Origin: an uncultured Bacteroidia bacterium
GTDB lineage: Bacteria; Bacteroidota; Bacteroidia; NS11-12g; UBA955
DNA: 64,000 bases
Direction: 5' to 3'
NCBI GenBank assembly: GCA_938086785.1
Contig: CALKCM010000009.1
Coordinates: 22,140 to 86,139 of the forward strand
Shown here: in pieces, positions 26,883 to 35,057 of the stretch
Layout: each line of letters starts with the position of its first letter
How positions within the stretch are numbered: the stretch's first letter is position 1
Program-made: the position numbers and the translations under genes
The notes under the pieces: model-generated
Told to the model about the DNA's origin: nothing
Seen by the model: only the letters and a program-made list of their open reading frames with translations
Database searches by the model: none

Positions 26883-27860
26883 ATGCCATCAAATCCTAGG
26901 GAAAAATCCAACGAATTAAATAAATCTAAAATACACCCGAAAAATAGGCACAGAGATAGTTATGATTTTGATGCACTCTCAGCAACAAGCCCTGAATTAA
27001 AGGAGTATGTAAAAGTGAATGAACACGGAACGAAAAGCATCCATTTTTTTGATCCAAATGCAGTTAAAGCACTGAATAAGGCTCTAATTATGCACTTTTA
27101 CGACATTTCTTATTGGGATATCCCAAAAGATTACCTCTGCCCACCTATTCCCGGCCGCGCAGACTATATCCATTATGTGGCCGAATTAATGTATGATTCC
27201 ATCCCAACTGTAAAATACAGGAAAATACCTAGGGGCTCAGATATTCAAGTGTTAGATGTAGGTATTGGAGCCAACTGCGTTTATCCCATTGTAGGGCAGC
27301 ATGAATATGGCTGGTCCTTTATTGGCTCCGAAATAGATACAGGCGCCATCCAAGCCGCACGAAAAATCATAAAAAACAATGCGGGTTTAAGCCGCAATGT
27401 AAGCCTGCGCATTCAAGCCAATCCAAAAAACATATTTAAAGGAGTGCTAAAAAAGGAGGATCGCATAGATGTAACCCTCTGCAATCCACCATTTTTCAGT
27501 TCGGCTGAGGAAGTTCAAAAGGCGAATAGAAGAAAAAACTCCAACCTCAAAAAACAGGCTAGCAAGGCCAAATTAAACTTTGGTGGCACACATACTGAAC
27601 TTTGGTGTGAAGGAGGCGAAGATGCCTTTGTAGGACAAATGATTCAGGAGAGCAAGGCCTTTGCACAATCTTGTTTTTGGTTTACTACTTTAATTTCAAA
27701 AGAATCTCATTTAAACAAAGCTTTAAAGGCCTTGCGCCGAACAAATGTGCATCAGGTAGAAATCATTAACATGGCACAAGGCAATAAAACAAGCCGTGTA
27801 TTGGCTTGGACCTTTTTAAATACAGATCAGCAAAAACATTGGATTAAAACACGATGGTAA
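26883..27860 (+). CDS. rlmF: 23S rRNA m6A1618 methyltransferase RlmF
   Basis: A 325-residue SAM-dependent N6-adenine methyltransferase acting on 23S rRNA. The N-terminus is basic (HPKNRHRDSYDFDALSATSP, a family hallmark). The SAM loop is VLDVGIGANCVYPIVG, and the catalytic N6-methyltransferase motif is LCNPPFFSSAEEVQ. GGTHTELWCEGGEDAFV is the characteristic insertion of RlmF. Length agrees with the Escherichia coli enzyme. It follows mnmD by 55 nt with its own promoter. Confidence 0.93.
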   Translation: MPSNPREKSNELNKSKIHPKNRHRDSYDFDALSATSPELKEYVKVNEHGTKSIHFFDPNAVKALNKALIMHFYDISYWDIPKDYLCPPIPGRADYIHYVAELMYDSIPTVKYRKIPRGSDIQVLDVGIGANCVYPIVGQHEYGWSFIGSEIDTGAIQAARKIIKNNAGLSRNVSLRIQANPKNIFKGVLKKEDRIDVTLCNPPFFSSAEEVQKANRRKNSNLKKQASKAKLNFGGTHTELWCEGGEDAFVGQMIQESKAFAQSCFWFTTLISKESHLNKALKALRRTNVHQVEIINMAQGNKTSRVLAWTFLNTDQQKHWIKTRW

Positions 27861-27862
27861 GC

Positions 27863-27880
27863 AAGATTAAAAACAATCTT
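27863..27880 (+). terminator. weak stem-loop after rlmF
   Basis: AAGATT and AATCTT form a 6-bp stem around a 6-nt loop immediately after the rlmF stop, followed by TATTAAATTT. It is short, so termination is uncertain. Confidence 0.3.
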
Positions 27881-27883
27881 TAT

Positions 27884-27891
27884 TAAATTTG
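27884..27891 (+). promoter_or_regulatory. TAnnTTTG promoter element of the DUF2490 gene
   Basis: TAAATTTG lies 15 nt before the ATG at 27907 and lies upstream of the chosen start, inside the longer open frame. Confidence 0.5.
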
Positions 27892-27906
27892 AATTTTAAA
27901 ATACCC

Positions 27907-28605
27907 ATGAAAAAAATTATCCTTTTAGCTTTAGTGAGTCTCAGCTCCATTTGTTCAAGCACACTCCATAGTCAGGTAAATAAAAATAAGCTAGGAGCCT
28001 GGTATATGTATTTTTGGAATACCCAAATAAAACAAGGGCCTTGGGGTTTTCAGGGTGACGTACAGTACAGAAATTGGAACAGCATTGGCGATTTAGAGCA
28101 ACTCTTATTAAGAGGAGGCTTAACCTATACGCCCAAAAATGCTGCTATTAAATTCACCTTAGGCTACGGAAACATTCAAACTGGAACTTACGGTTCTAGT
28201 AATGAAACAAGTATGGAACATCGCATATATCAAGAGGCCTTATTTCCACAAAAAATTGGAGAACGCTTTTACTTAACGCACCGACTGAGGCATGAACAGC
28301 GATTTGTAGAAAACCAGGATTTCAGAACACGATACAGGTACAATATGTTTGTTAATGTACCATTAAATAAAAAAGAAATAACAGACCATACCTTTTACCT
28401 CGCATTCTATAATGAACTTTTTATTAATGGTCAACGAAAAATTACCAGCAATAGAACCGTAGCACTTTTTGATCGAAATCGATTATATGGAGCACTGGGA
28501 TACGCGATAAAAAAACAAATGAAAGTACAACTGGGAATCATGCGCCAAACCACAGATGCTTTGGGTAAAAATCAAATGCAACTTAGTTTTCATCATACAT
28601 TTTAG
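27907..28605 (+). CDS. DUF2490-family outer-membrane protein
   Basis: A 232-residue exported barrel protein. The ATG at 27907 starts a clear signal peptide (MKKIILLALVSLSSICSSTL, cleavage after LHSQ); an upstream in-frame ATG at 27889 would add six residues and lies within the leader. The mature domain shows KNKLGAWYMYFWNTQIKQGP and TYTPKNAAIKFTLGYG, and later YLTHRLRHEQRFVEN. This is the regular pattern of short strands rich in aromatic residues seen in DUF2490, a predicted outer-membrane barrel family of unknown role. The C-terminus ends in QLSFHHTF with a terminal Phe, as expected for barrel insertion. Confidence 0.82.
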   Translation: MKKIILLALVSLSSICSSTLHSQVNKNKLGAWYMYFWNTQIKQGPWGFQGDVQYRNWNSIGDLEQLLLRGGLTYTPKNAAIKFTLGYGNIQTGTYGSSNETSMEHRIYQEALFPQKIGERFYLTHRLRHEQRFVENQDFRTRYRYNMFVNVPLNKKEITDHTFYLAFYNELFINGQRKITSNRTVALFDRNRLYGALGYAIKKQMKVQLGIMRQTTDALGKNQMQLSFHHTF

Positions 28606-28780
28606 ATTTAGTGGCTAAACACCAAGCACATGGCTGAATGATTAAATCATAAATATTGCCTCAACTTCTTCAATAAATGTACTCATACTTCAGCCAAAAA
28701 ATAAGGCTTTTGTAGTAAAATAAAGTGAACTCAGAAGCACTTTAATAGAAACCTCCAAGGTTCATCGTATATTGCAAAAA

Positions 28781-29512
28781 ATGAATTTAAATTTAGCGGT
28801 CCTCATCGATGGTGATAATATACCATCCGCTTATGTAAAAGAAATGATGCAAGAAATTGCCAAGTATGGCAATCCCACCATCAAGAGAATATACGGAGAC
28901 TGGACCAAGCCCCATCTTTCTAAATGGAAGAATATGCTTTTGGAAAATGCAATCACACCCATTCAACAATATGGATATACTACTGGCAAGAATGCAACAG
29001 ATTCAGCCATGATTATAGATGCTATGGATATTTTATATTCCGAAAAGGTAAATGGATTTTGTCTAGTGAGCAGTGATAGCGACTTTACCCGACTGGCCAC
29101 ACGATTGCGAGAAGCAGGGATGCAGGTAATTGGAATTGGTGAAAAGAAAACACCGGATCCTTTTATAGTGGCCTGCGATAAGTTCATTTACATAGAAATA
29201 CTCAAAGGCAACAGTAAGGAAAAGGAATCTACGAGTGATAAAAACTCCGCAAAGGAATCTGTTGACAAGATTTCAGGAAGAGATATCAAACTTATTGCCA
29301 GAACCGTCAATGATCTCTCGGATGACGATGGCTGGGCTTTCTTAGGAGATGTGGGTAGTTTAATTCAGAAGAAAAAACCAAGTTTCGACCCGCGTAATTT
29401 TGGCTTCCAAAAATTAACTCCATTAATTAAATCTTTGGGTAAATTTGAAATAGAACAGAGGGAACATTCTAAAAGTAAACACAAGTTGATTTACGTAAAA
29501 AACAAGGGCTAA
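28781..29512 (+). CDS. NYN-domain (PIN-like) nuclease with C-terminal OST-HTH/LOTUS-like domain
   Basis: A 243-residue cytoplasmic protein. Residues 1-145 are an NYN domain, a PIN-like ribonuclease fold. The acidic metal-binding positions are visible in LNLAVLIDGDNIPSAY, GKNATDSAMIIDAMDILYS and CLVSSDSDFTRLATRLREAG. Residues about 165-243 (DDDGWAFLGDVGSLIQKKKP, then FGFQKLTPLIKSLGKFEIEQ) match the OST-HTH/LOTUS winged-helix domain that binds RNA. It likely cleaves or binds structured RNA; the substrate is unknown. The ATG at 28781 is preferred to TTG at 28772, since the conserved domain starts directly with LNLAVLIDGDN. Confidence 0.88.
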   Translation: MNLNLAVLIDGDNIPSAYVKEMMQEIAKYGNPTIKRIYGDWTKPHLSKWKNMLLENAITPIQQYGYTTGKNATDSAMIIDAMDILYSEKVNGFCLVSSDSDFTRLATRLREAGMQVIGIGEKKTPDPFIVACDKFIYIEILKGNSKEKESTSDKNSAKESVDKISGRDIKLIARTVNDLSDDDGWAFLGDVGSLIQKKKPSFDPRNFGFQKLTPLIKSLGKFEIEQREHSKSKHKLIYVKNKG

Positions 29513-29611
29513 CTATTAGCTTTAGGACCAAAGCTTTATCAAGTTAATCGATAAAATCAGCCAATATGAACAATTTGGTTAAAAAATGCTGCCAAACTGA
29601 CAGGTTGGAGC

Positions 29612-29619
29612 TATATTTG
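29612..29619 (+). promoter_or_regulatory. TAnnTTTG promoter element of the sigma-54 activator operon
   Basis: TATATTTG lies 14 nt before the ATG at 29634. An AGGAG-like sequence (29627-29631) immediately before the start is one of the few Shine-Dalgarno-like sites in the window. Confidence 0.55.
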
Positions 29620-29633
29620 CCTTACAGGAGCGA

Positions 29634-30914
29634 ATGGACATTAAGCAGATTAAGCAACGGTTTGGCATTATAGGGCACTCCCCTTTGTTAAACAATGCGC
29701 TAGAGGTAGCCACCAAAGTGGCACCCACCGATATGAATGTTCTCATACTTGGCCAAAGTGGAGTGGGAAAAGAAAGTTTTTCAAAGATTATTCACCAATT
29801 AAGCGCCCGTAAACATGCCAATTTCATTGCAGTGAACTGTGGTGCAATCCCAGAGGGGACTATAGACAGTGAACTTTTTGGCCATGAAAAAGGAGCCTAC
29901 ACAGGAGCTCACGACAAGCGTAAAGGGTATTTTGAAACCGTAAATGGGGGAACCATATTTTTAGATGAAGTTGGAGAACTTCCCTTAGGTACACAAGCCC
30001 GTTTATTGCGCGTTCTAGAAAATGGAGAATTCATAAAAGTAGGAAGCTCACAGGTTCAAAAAACAAATGTGCGTGTGGTTGCAGCAACTAACCGGGACCT
30101 CATGGAGCGAGCTCAAGAAGGGAAATTTAGAGAAGATCTCTATTACAGGTTAGCCACCGTTCCTATTAAAGTTCCTCGACTATCTGAACGAAAAGAAGAT
30201 ATACATTTACTCTTTAGAAAATTTGCTCAAAACTTTGCCGATGAACATTATACTGATTCTATTTCATTGAACCCAGAAGCGCAACGATTATTAGAAAACT
30301 ATGCCTGGCCAGGAAATGTGCGCCAACTAAAAAATGTAACCGAGCAAATATGTGTGCTGGAATCAGAGAATTTAATTAACTACTCTATTTTAAATAAATA
30401 CTTACCTAAACAGTTGGGAAACTCCTTGCCTATGATCATTAATGGGGCCAACTTTTCGACAGATGGAATGAGCGATAGGGATATCTTGTACAAAGTCTTA
30501 ATTGATTTAAAAAGAGATGTGGGCGAACTTAAAAAAGTAGTTTTTGGATTGTTAGAAAATCAAAATGGAAACGCAGTATCAGATGCCCAAAAAGATGAAA
30601 TTTACAAGTCTCTTCTCTTAGAATCAGAAAACAAGGTGGAAACAGCTCCAGAAAATGAGTATCAAGAAAATACATACCAAGAGCAAGCAGAACCAGCATA
30701 TACACTGCATACAGATGGAGATTCACACGACTATGTAGAAGTTGAGGTATCCGAACATCAAGAAAGTAAGAATCTTAAATTAGAGGATAAAGAAATAGAA
30801 TATATTAAATTAGCCTTGAAACGAAATAAAGGAAGGCGTAAAAGAGCTGCCGATGATTTAGGAATAAGTGAACGAACCCTATACCGAAAAATTAAACAAT
30901 ATGATTTGGAATAA
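29634..30914 (+). CDS. sigma-54-dependent transcriptional activator (AAA+/Fis), no receiver domain
   Basis: A 426-residue bacterial enhancer-binding protein that remodels sigma-54 RNA polymerase using ATP. The AAA+ domain spans about residues 12-235. Walker A is GQSGVGKE (40-47) and the sigma-54-contacting loop reads GAYTGA (87-92), a common variant of GAFTGA. Walker B is TIFLDE (107-112), and AATNRDL and YAWPGNVRQLKN follow. An acidic linker leads to a C-terminal Fis helix-turn-helix (RRKRAADDLGISERTLYRKI). There is no N-terminal sensory domain, so activity may be set by expression or by a partner. It overlaps lptE by 14 nt and heads the operon with lptE and secG, an arrangement I recall from other Bacteroidota. 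Confidence 0.93.
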   Translation: MDIKQIKQRFGIIGHSPLLNNALEVATKVAPTDMNVLILGQSGVGKESFSKIIHQLSARKHANFIAVNCGAIPEGTIDSELFGHEKGAYTGAHDKRKGYFETVNGGTIFLDEVGELPLGTQARLLRVLENGEFIKVGSSQVQKTNVRVVAATNRDLMERAQEGKFREDLYYRLATVPIKVPRLSERKEDIHLLFRKFAQNFADEHYTDSISLNPEAQRLLENYAWPGNVRQLKNVTEQICVLESENLINYSILNKYLPKQLGNSLPMIINGANFSTDGMSDRDILYKVLIDLKRDVGELKKVVFGLLENQNGNAVSDAQKDEIYKSLLLESENKVETAPENEYQENTYQEQAEPAYTLHTDGDSHDYVEVEVSEHQESKNLKLEDKEIEYIKLALKRNKGRRKRAADDLGISERTLYRKIKQYDLE

Positions 30915-31401
30915 ACTGACTCCCCTTTGCTTCCTACTTGCTTCCTGCTGCGGGAAGTTCTATAATTTTAAAGGAGCTAATATTCCTCCAGATATTAAGA
31001 ACTTTTCTGTAGAAATATTTAAAAATGAGGCAGAAGTTGTAAATCCAGAGCTAGCCAATGCAATGACAGAGAAACTTAAAACAAAGTTTCAACAGCAAAC
31101 CAGCTTAGGCTTAGTGCAAAACAATGGAGACTATAGCTTCACTAGTATTATTAATGAATACAGAGTGGAACCTGCCAGTTTGAGCCCAGGACAAGGAACT
31201 GCACAAAACAAATTTTCTATTTCCGTTCAGGTAGATTTTAAATGCGCGAAATATCCTGAAAAAGATTTCTCTAAGTCCTATGCTAATTTTCGTAACTTTG
31301 ACGCTAGTGAGCAGTTTTCCGCAGTAGAGAAGAACTTTGCAGAGGAAATTGCTGATAATATTATTCAACAAATATTTGCCGACGTGGCACTGGATTGGTA
31401 A
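30901..31401 (+). CDS. lptE: LptE-family LPS assembly lipoprotein
   Basis: A 166-residue outer-membrane lipoprotein that would plug LptD and help deliver lipopolysaccharide to the surface. Its signal peptide ends in the lipobox LLASC. The mature part (FYNFKGANIPPDIKNFSVEIF to VNPELANAMTEKLKTKFQQQ, then SFTSIINEYRVEP) follows the Bacteroidota LptE pattern. The ATG at 30901 overlaps the end of the sigma-54 activator by 14 nt. Its stop overlaps the next start by one base (TAATG). Confidence 0.87.
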   Translation: MIWNKLTPLCFLLASCCGKFYNFKGANIPPDIKNFSVEIFKNEAEVVNPELANAMTEKLKTKFQQQTSLGLVQNNGDYSFTSIINEYRVEPASLSPGQGTAQNKFSISVQVDFKCAKYPEKDFSKSYANFRNFDASEQFSAVEKNFAEEIADNIIQQIFADVALDW

Positions 31402-32783
31402 TGGATATTAATTCCAAAATAAATATAACCGAAGCACTCACCCAAAGCGAGTTAAAGGAAATCGTTACTCTATCACGAAAGCATCCATATTGGCATATAC
31501 CCTTGGCTATTTTAGCTCGACATTTCCGAATTAAAGGAAGTGAAAAAATAGAGGTAGCCTCTGCCATGGCAGCCATGCGTGTCCCAAGCCAATCAGAACT
31601 TTACACCTATGTATATTCCGAAAATGGATTAAAAGAGGTCCTCTCTCAAGAGATTGCACATCCTGAAGCCAAGAAAATAGAGAAAAAGACTCCAGAGGTT
31701 AAAAGCCCTGAGAAGAAGGCTCCAAAGAAAGAGACTATAGAAGTAAAAACTCCTGAGGTTAAGACTCCAGAGGTTAAAAGCCCTGAGAAGAAGGCTCCAA
31801 AGAAAGAAACTATAGAAGTAAAAACTCCTGAGGTTAAGGCTACAAAGGTTAAAAGCCCTGAGAAGAAGGCTCCAAAGAAAGAAACTCCAGAAGTAAAAAA
31901 ACTTGAGGTTAAGGCTCCAGATAAAAAGCCAAAAGAATCAAAAATCCCTCAAGAAGAAAAAGATCATTTAGAAACGTATGAAGAAATTTCACCCTTTACT
32001 ACGGAATTAAAAAGTGAGCATTTACCAGAAGCTAAATCAGTAGAAAAAATAGATGTAGTTGGGCTCCCTGCAAAAGAAACAGTGGAAAAAGAGCATACCG
32101 ATTCCCCGCCTGTAGAGATAGAAACTACCCTTAATCAAGTTCCTGAAGAAAAGGAAGTAAATGACTCTGTTGAACGAACGCTAGAAGAAATTGAATCCTT
32201 GATGAATCGTAAAGATTCCTTTAATATTATACCTGAAGGCAAACCAGAGGAAAATAAAGTGCACAGCGATAGTAACTCTGCGATGGATGTATTTGATTCA
32301 AGCTACGATATTGCGGATCATTTTAGTCTGCCGGAAGATTCTATTGTTGGGGAAGGAGAAGATTTTTACTTTTGGCTAAAACAACCCCTCATTGAACCCT
32401 CAGAATCCCGTAGTACTGAAGAGAAGAAAAGTCAAGCCAAGCCAGTAAAAAAAAAGAAAGCCACATCAACCCAAAATAAGACTTCCCAAACTCCGAAGGC
32501 ACCCTCGAGTGAGAAACCATCTAAAGCGGATATTTTAGATGCTTTCATACGTAAGAACCCAAGTATATCTAAAATAAACAAAGAGGATACACCCAGCCCT
32601 GTAGACTATTCGAACAAGGCCGGAGAAATGCCAATTGAGCTAGCAACAGAAACATTGGCACGAATTTATGAGGAACAAGGAAACCTAAAAGCAGCTAAGA
32701 AAATTTATACCACTTTGATGTTGAAATTCCCAACAAAAAAGCCTTATTTTGCAGACCGAATTAAGAAGTTAAAAAAATCATGA
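31401..32783 (+). CDS. acidic/lysine-rich repeat protein with C-terminal TPR-like segment
   Basis: A 460-residue protein of unknown function between lptE and secG. Residues 1-85 ([18 protein letters not shown] and [17 protein letters not shown]) form a small conserved domain. A low-complexity Lys/Glu/Pro linker follows, containing three 25-residue repeats with core [12 protein letters not shown]. The last 50 residues ([20 protein letters not shown] and [18 protein letters not shown]) look like a single TPR unit. No signal peptide is visible, so it is probably cytoplasmic. Start ATG 31401 is chosen over TTG 31395; TAATG and ATGA overlaps with lptE and secG imply coupled translation. Confidence 0.75.
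   Translation: MDINSKINITEALTQSELKEIVTLSRKHPYWHIPLAILARHFRIKGSEKIEVASAMAAMRVPSQSELYTYVYSENGLKEVLSQEIAHPEAKKIEKKTPEVKSPEKKAPKKETIEVKTPEVKTPEVKSPEKKAPKKETIEVKTPEVKATKVKSPEKKAPKKETPEVKKLEVKAPDKKPKESKIPQEEKDHLETYEEISPFTTELKSEHLPEAKSVEKIDVVGLPAKETVEKEHTDSPPVEIETTLNQVPEEKEVNDSVERTLEEIESLMNRKDSFNIIPEGKPEENKVHSDSNSAMDVFDSSYDIADHFSLPEDSIVGEGEDFYFWLKQPLIEPSESRSTEEKKSQAKPVKKKKATSTQNKTSQTPKAPSSEKPSKADILDAFIRKNPSISKINKEDTPSPVDYSNKAGEMPIELATETLARIYEEQGNLKAAKKIYTTLMLKFPTKKPYFADRIKKLKKS
31701..31922 (+). repeat. 75-bp in-frame tandem repeat, three copies
   Basis: Near-identical units beginning AAAAGCCCTGAGAAGAAGGC start at 31701, 31776 and 31851, giving an exact 75-bp period (25 codons). The units differ at few positions, which suggests recent duplication. 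The last unit is slightly diverged. Confidence 0.9.
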
Positions 32784-33070
32784 CATTACTAGTAATCCTC
32801 TCAGCCATAGTAGCCATTTTGCTTATTGGAGTTGTTCTTATACAAAATCCAAAAGGTGGAGGTTTAGCATCCAATTTTTCTCAAGGAACCCAATTATTTG
32901 GAGTTGAACGCACCAATGATATTGTAGAAAAAATAACATGGGGTTTAGCCATCGCTGTTGTTGTACTTTCTCTTTGGTCTGCTAGCTATAACGTGGGAAG
33001 AGGAGATAAGAATACACAGAAAAAAGCGCCTGTTGAACAAAACGACGAGAGAGCTTTACCTATTAAATAG
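32780..33070 (+). CDS. secG: preprotein translocase subunit SecG
   Basis: A 96-residue small membrane subunit of the SecYEG translocon. Two hydrophobic helices (residues 2-22 and 54-71) flank the conserved cytoplasmic loop [20 protein letters not shown], the family signature. ATGA overlap with the preceding gene. A strong bidirectional terminator follows 14 nt after the stop. Confidence 0.95.
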   Translation: MTLLVILSAIVAILLIGVVLIQNPKGGGLASNFSQGTQLFGVERTNDIVEKITWGLAIAVVVLSLWSASYNVGRGDKNTQKKAPVEQNDERALPIK

Positions 33071-33083
33071 GAATACCGTTAAT

Positions 33084-33122
33084 AAAAAACGTCCTCTACT
33101 GCAAAATAGAGGACGTTTTTTT
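33084..33122. terminator. bidirectional rho-independent terminator between secG and the thioesterase gene
   Basis: An 8-bp core stem, GTCCTCTA and TAGAGGAC, is extended by A/T tracts on both sides to about 15 bp around an 8-nt loop. It would terminate both converging transcripts. Confidence 0.9.
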
Positions 33123-33143
33123 ATGCCTAAAATTGGCTTTTCG

Positions 33144-33665
33144 TTATTCTGTTTCAAATAATAGCTTAAGTTCGGAAGCATCACTTGGCTTCATTTTTCC
33201 GGCCATAATCAAACGGACCTGCCGGCGCCTAACAGCACCCTCAAATTTCTCTTTTTCTTCTTCCGTTGTCACCTCAATTTGTGGAACAAGAACAGGCTTA
33301 TGTCTACTATCTAAAGCAACAAAAGTATAATACGCTTCATTACACTTAATTTTCTCATTATTGGGAATATTTTGGGCATATACCTCTATAAAAACCTCCA
33401 TGGATGTTTTAAAAGCTCGGGTAACATAGGCCTTTAAAGTAACCACATCACCTAAACGAATGGCCTCTTTAAAACTAACACTATCTACGGATGCAGTGAC
33501 TACAATTTGATTGCTATGCTTCTGCCCGGCAATTGCAGCACAAATATCCATCCAATGAAGCAGACGACCTCCCATAAGGTTATTCAGCGTATTCGTATCG
33601 TTAGGCAAGACCAGCTCATTCATTATAGTATGAGAATCTGTAGGTTTTTTTATTCTATTTGTCAT
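33144..33665 (-). CDS. acyl-CoA thioesterase (hotdog fold, YciA/BACH type)
   Basis: A 173-residue cytoplasmic hotdog thioesterase that hydrolyses acyl-CoA to free fatty acid and CoA. Family features are ELVLPNDTNTLNNLMGGRLLHWMDICAAIAG (shown in part as NDTNTLNNLMGGRLLHWMD) with the catalytic Asn/Asp, VVTASVDSVSFKEAIRLGD, and CNEAYYTFVALD. I chose ATG at 33665 over a start 15 nt upstream because the former begins MTNRIKKP, close to the family N-terminus. It overlaps the stop of the upstream gene by 11 nt, indicating a two-gene operon. Confidence 0.88.
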   Translation of the reverse strand: MTNRIKKPTDSHTIMNELVLPNDTNTLNNLMGGRLLHWMDICAAIAGQKHSNQIVVTASVDSVSFKEAIRLGDVVTLKAYVTRAFKTSMEVFIEVYAQNIPNNEKIKCNEAYYTFVALDSRHKPVLVPQIEVTTEEEKEKFEGAVRRRQVRLIMAGKMKPSDASELKLLFETE

Positions 33666-34299
33666 GTAATGTATATCCAAGGGTGAAAGTAAATCTAAAT
33701 CCGGCTCCTCTATGATCCAATGGTCTTGCCGATGCTCTGTTTAAATTAAAGTTATAATCATTCGCCTTTGCATCTTCGTAATTGGTTGAAATACTTCTGG
33801 CATTATTTAAAACACCTCCAGCTACATCAATAACCCAGCGTTTTTTCATGTATTGATACCCTAGCATAAGGCCCAAGCCTAAGGAACTAGTGATGCGCTT
33901 ACGCGAATAATTGTCTTCAGAAGAATTATTTAGGTGTACTAAATCGTTTTGCTTCTCTCGAATGTAATAAAGTCGTGCTAATCCAGCCGTATAAAAGCCT
34001 GAGGGTGACTGCTTATTAAAATAATACCTGAGCTCAGGAGCAACAAAGAAACCCGCACAACTATTGGATAAGGTATCTTTTTTAATCGTGCGATTCCCAC
34101 CCAACAAACCAACTCCGACATTCCAAGTATACTTTGCATTGATTGTCTTTTCGTAACCACCAACCAAGCGATTGGCTAGAAGCCCCAGAGGACTAATCTT
34201 AACAATAGAAATAGGCTTATAATCTGCTGTTTGAGCATTCAACGGACGAAGCAAAGCGACGCCAACAAGAGCAAGACAAAGCAAACGAAGTACTTTCAT
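33655..34299 (-). CDS. exported beta-barrel-like protein of unknown function
   Basis: A 214-residue protein with signal peptide MKVLRLLCLALVGVALLRPLNAQ. The mature region has alternating-hydrophobic strands such as YTWNVGVGLLGGN, FFVAPELRYYFN and SSLGLGLMLGYQYM, and ends FRFTFTLGYTLHDK. This resembles small outer-membrane barrel families (DUF3575-like) but no name is secure. ATG at 34299 is chosen because the longer TTG start at 34308 falls inside the promoter element. It precedes and overlaps the thioesterase gene. Confidence 0.68.
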   Translation of the reverse strand: MKVLRLLCLALVGVALLRPLNAQTADYKPISIVKISPLGLLANRLVGGYEKTINAKYTWNVGVGLLGGNRTIKKDTLSNSCAGFFVAPELRYYFNKQSPSGFYTAGLARLYYIREKQNDLVHLNNSSEDNYSRKRITSSLGLGLMLGYQYMKKRWVIDVAGGVLNNARSISTNYEDAKANDYNFNLNRASARPLDHRGAGFRFTFTLGYTLHDK

Positions 34300-34305
34300 C
34301 AATCG

Positions 34306-34313
34306 CAAAGATA
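34306..34313 (-). promoter_or_regulatory. TAnnTTTG promoter element of the barrel-protein/thioesterase operon
   Basis: Minus-strand TATCTTTG ends 6 nt before the ATG at 34299 and overlaps the alternative TTG start, deciding for the ATG. Confidence 0.55.
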
Positions 34314-34328
34314 GGTCTAATATATAAA

Positions 34329-34357
34329 AAAGGGTTGATGCAATGCACCAACCCTTT
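34329..34357 (-). terminator. rho-independent terminator after rplU-rpmA
   Basis: A 9-bp stem, AAAGGGTTG and CAACCCTTT, surrounds an 11-nt loop and runs into a T-rich tract on the minus strand, 24 nt after the rpmA stop. Confidence 0.85.
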
Positions 34358-34380
34358 CATTAAGAATTAATAAATATTCC

Positions 34381-34641
34381 TTATGCTACGGCTTCTACCA
34401 CATGCACAAAGCTTCTTCCATTTTTACCTTTTTTAAATTCAACCACACCATCTGCAGTTGCAAATAAGGTATGATCTTTTCCAAGGCCTACATTAACACC
34501 AGGATGGTGTTGTGTACCTCTTTGGCGAACAATAATATTACCATTTCTGATAATTTGACCACCGTAAATCTTCACACCCAGTCTCTTACTGTGCGATTCT
34601 CTTCCGTTATTGGTACTTCCAGCACCTTTCTTGTGAGCCAT
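34381..34641 (-). CDS. rpmA: 50S ribosomal protein bL27
   Basis: An 86-residue large-subunit protein whose N-terminal tail reaches the peptidyl-transferase centre. [40 protein letters not shown] and [13 protein letters not shown] are conserved family segments. It begins 18 nt after rplU and ends at a strong terminator. The N-terminus starts directly with the mature-type MAHKKGAGS, with no cleavable extension. Confidence 0.98.
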   Translation of the reverse strand: MAHKKGAGSTNNGRESHSKRLGVKIYGGQIIRNGNIIVRQRGTQHHPGVNVGLGKDHTLFATADGVVEFKKGKNGRSFVHVVEAVA

Positions 34642-34659
34642 TGTTTATCTTCTTTTAGT

Positions 34660-34971
34660 TTAACCTTTGATTGACGTAATTTTTAATTCTGTTAAGTAGT
34701 CTCTATGACCATTCTTCACAGCATACCCTTTTCTTCTCTTTTTCTTGAAAACAATAACCTTGTCTCCTTTTCCATGAGCTGCAACTGTTGCACTCACTTT
34801 GGCTCCTTTAACTTTAGGAGAACCTACCTTTGACTTGGCACCGTTGCCAACAAATAATACATTATCAAATTCCAAGGCGTCGCCTTCATTCGCAGCTAAT
34901 CTATTTACTACTAAAGACTTATCTTCTTCAACTCGATATTGCTTGCCAGCTATTTCTACAATTGCGTACAT
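34660..34971 (-). CDS. rplU: 50S ribosomal protein bL21
   Basis: A 103-residue ribosomal protein that binds 23S rRNA. MYAIVEIAGKQYRVEE and VIVFKKKRRKGYAVKNGHRD are diagnostic. It is the first gene of the rplU-rpmA operon, and a two-part promoter lies 23 nt upstream. Confidence 0.98.
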   Translation of the reverse strand: MYAIVEIAGKQYRVEEDKSLVVNRLAANEGDALEFDNVLFVGNGAKSKVGSPKVKGAKVSATVAAHGKGDKVIVFKKKRRKGYAVKNGHRDYLTELKITSIKG

Positions 34972-34993
34972 GGTATACTTCTTTTTAGGGCTG

Positions 34994-35023
34994 CAAATTT
35001 AAGACTTTTTTATTGTTTTACAA
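34994..35023 (-). promoter_or_regulatory. two-part Bacteroidota promoter of rplU-rpmA
   Basis: On the minus strand TTG is followed after 19 nt by TAAATTTG (34994-35001), the consensus spacing. The leader to the rplU ATG is about 20 nt, longer than at most promoters here. Confidence 0.7.
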
Positions 35024-35057
35024 CTCAAATATTTAAAAATTATCAGAATAATTTTTT

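Noticed and set aside
28638..28650. Palindrome ATGATT-A-AATCAT before the NYN gene
   Set aside because: It is short, AT-rich and about 130 bp from the start; it could occur by chance.
31701..31922. CRISPR-like array
   Set aside because: The 75-bp repeats are contiguous, in frame and without unique spacers.
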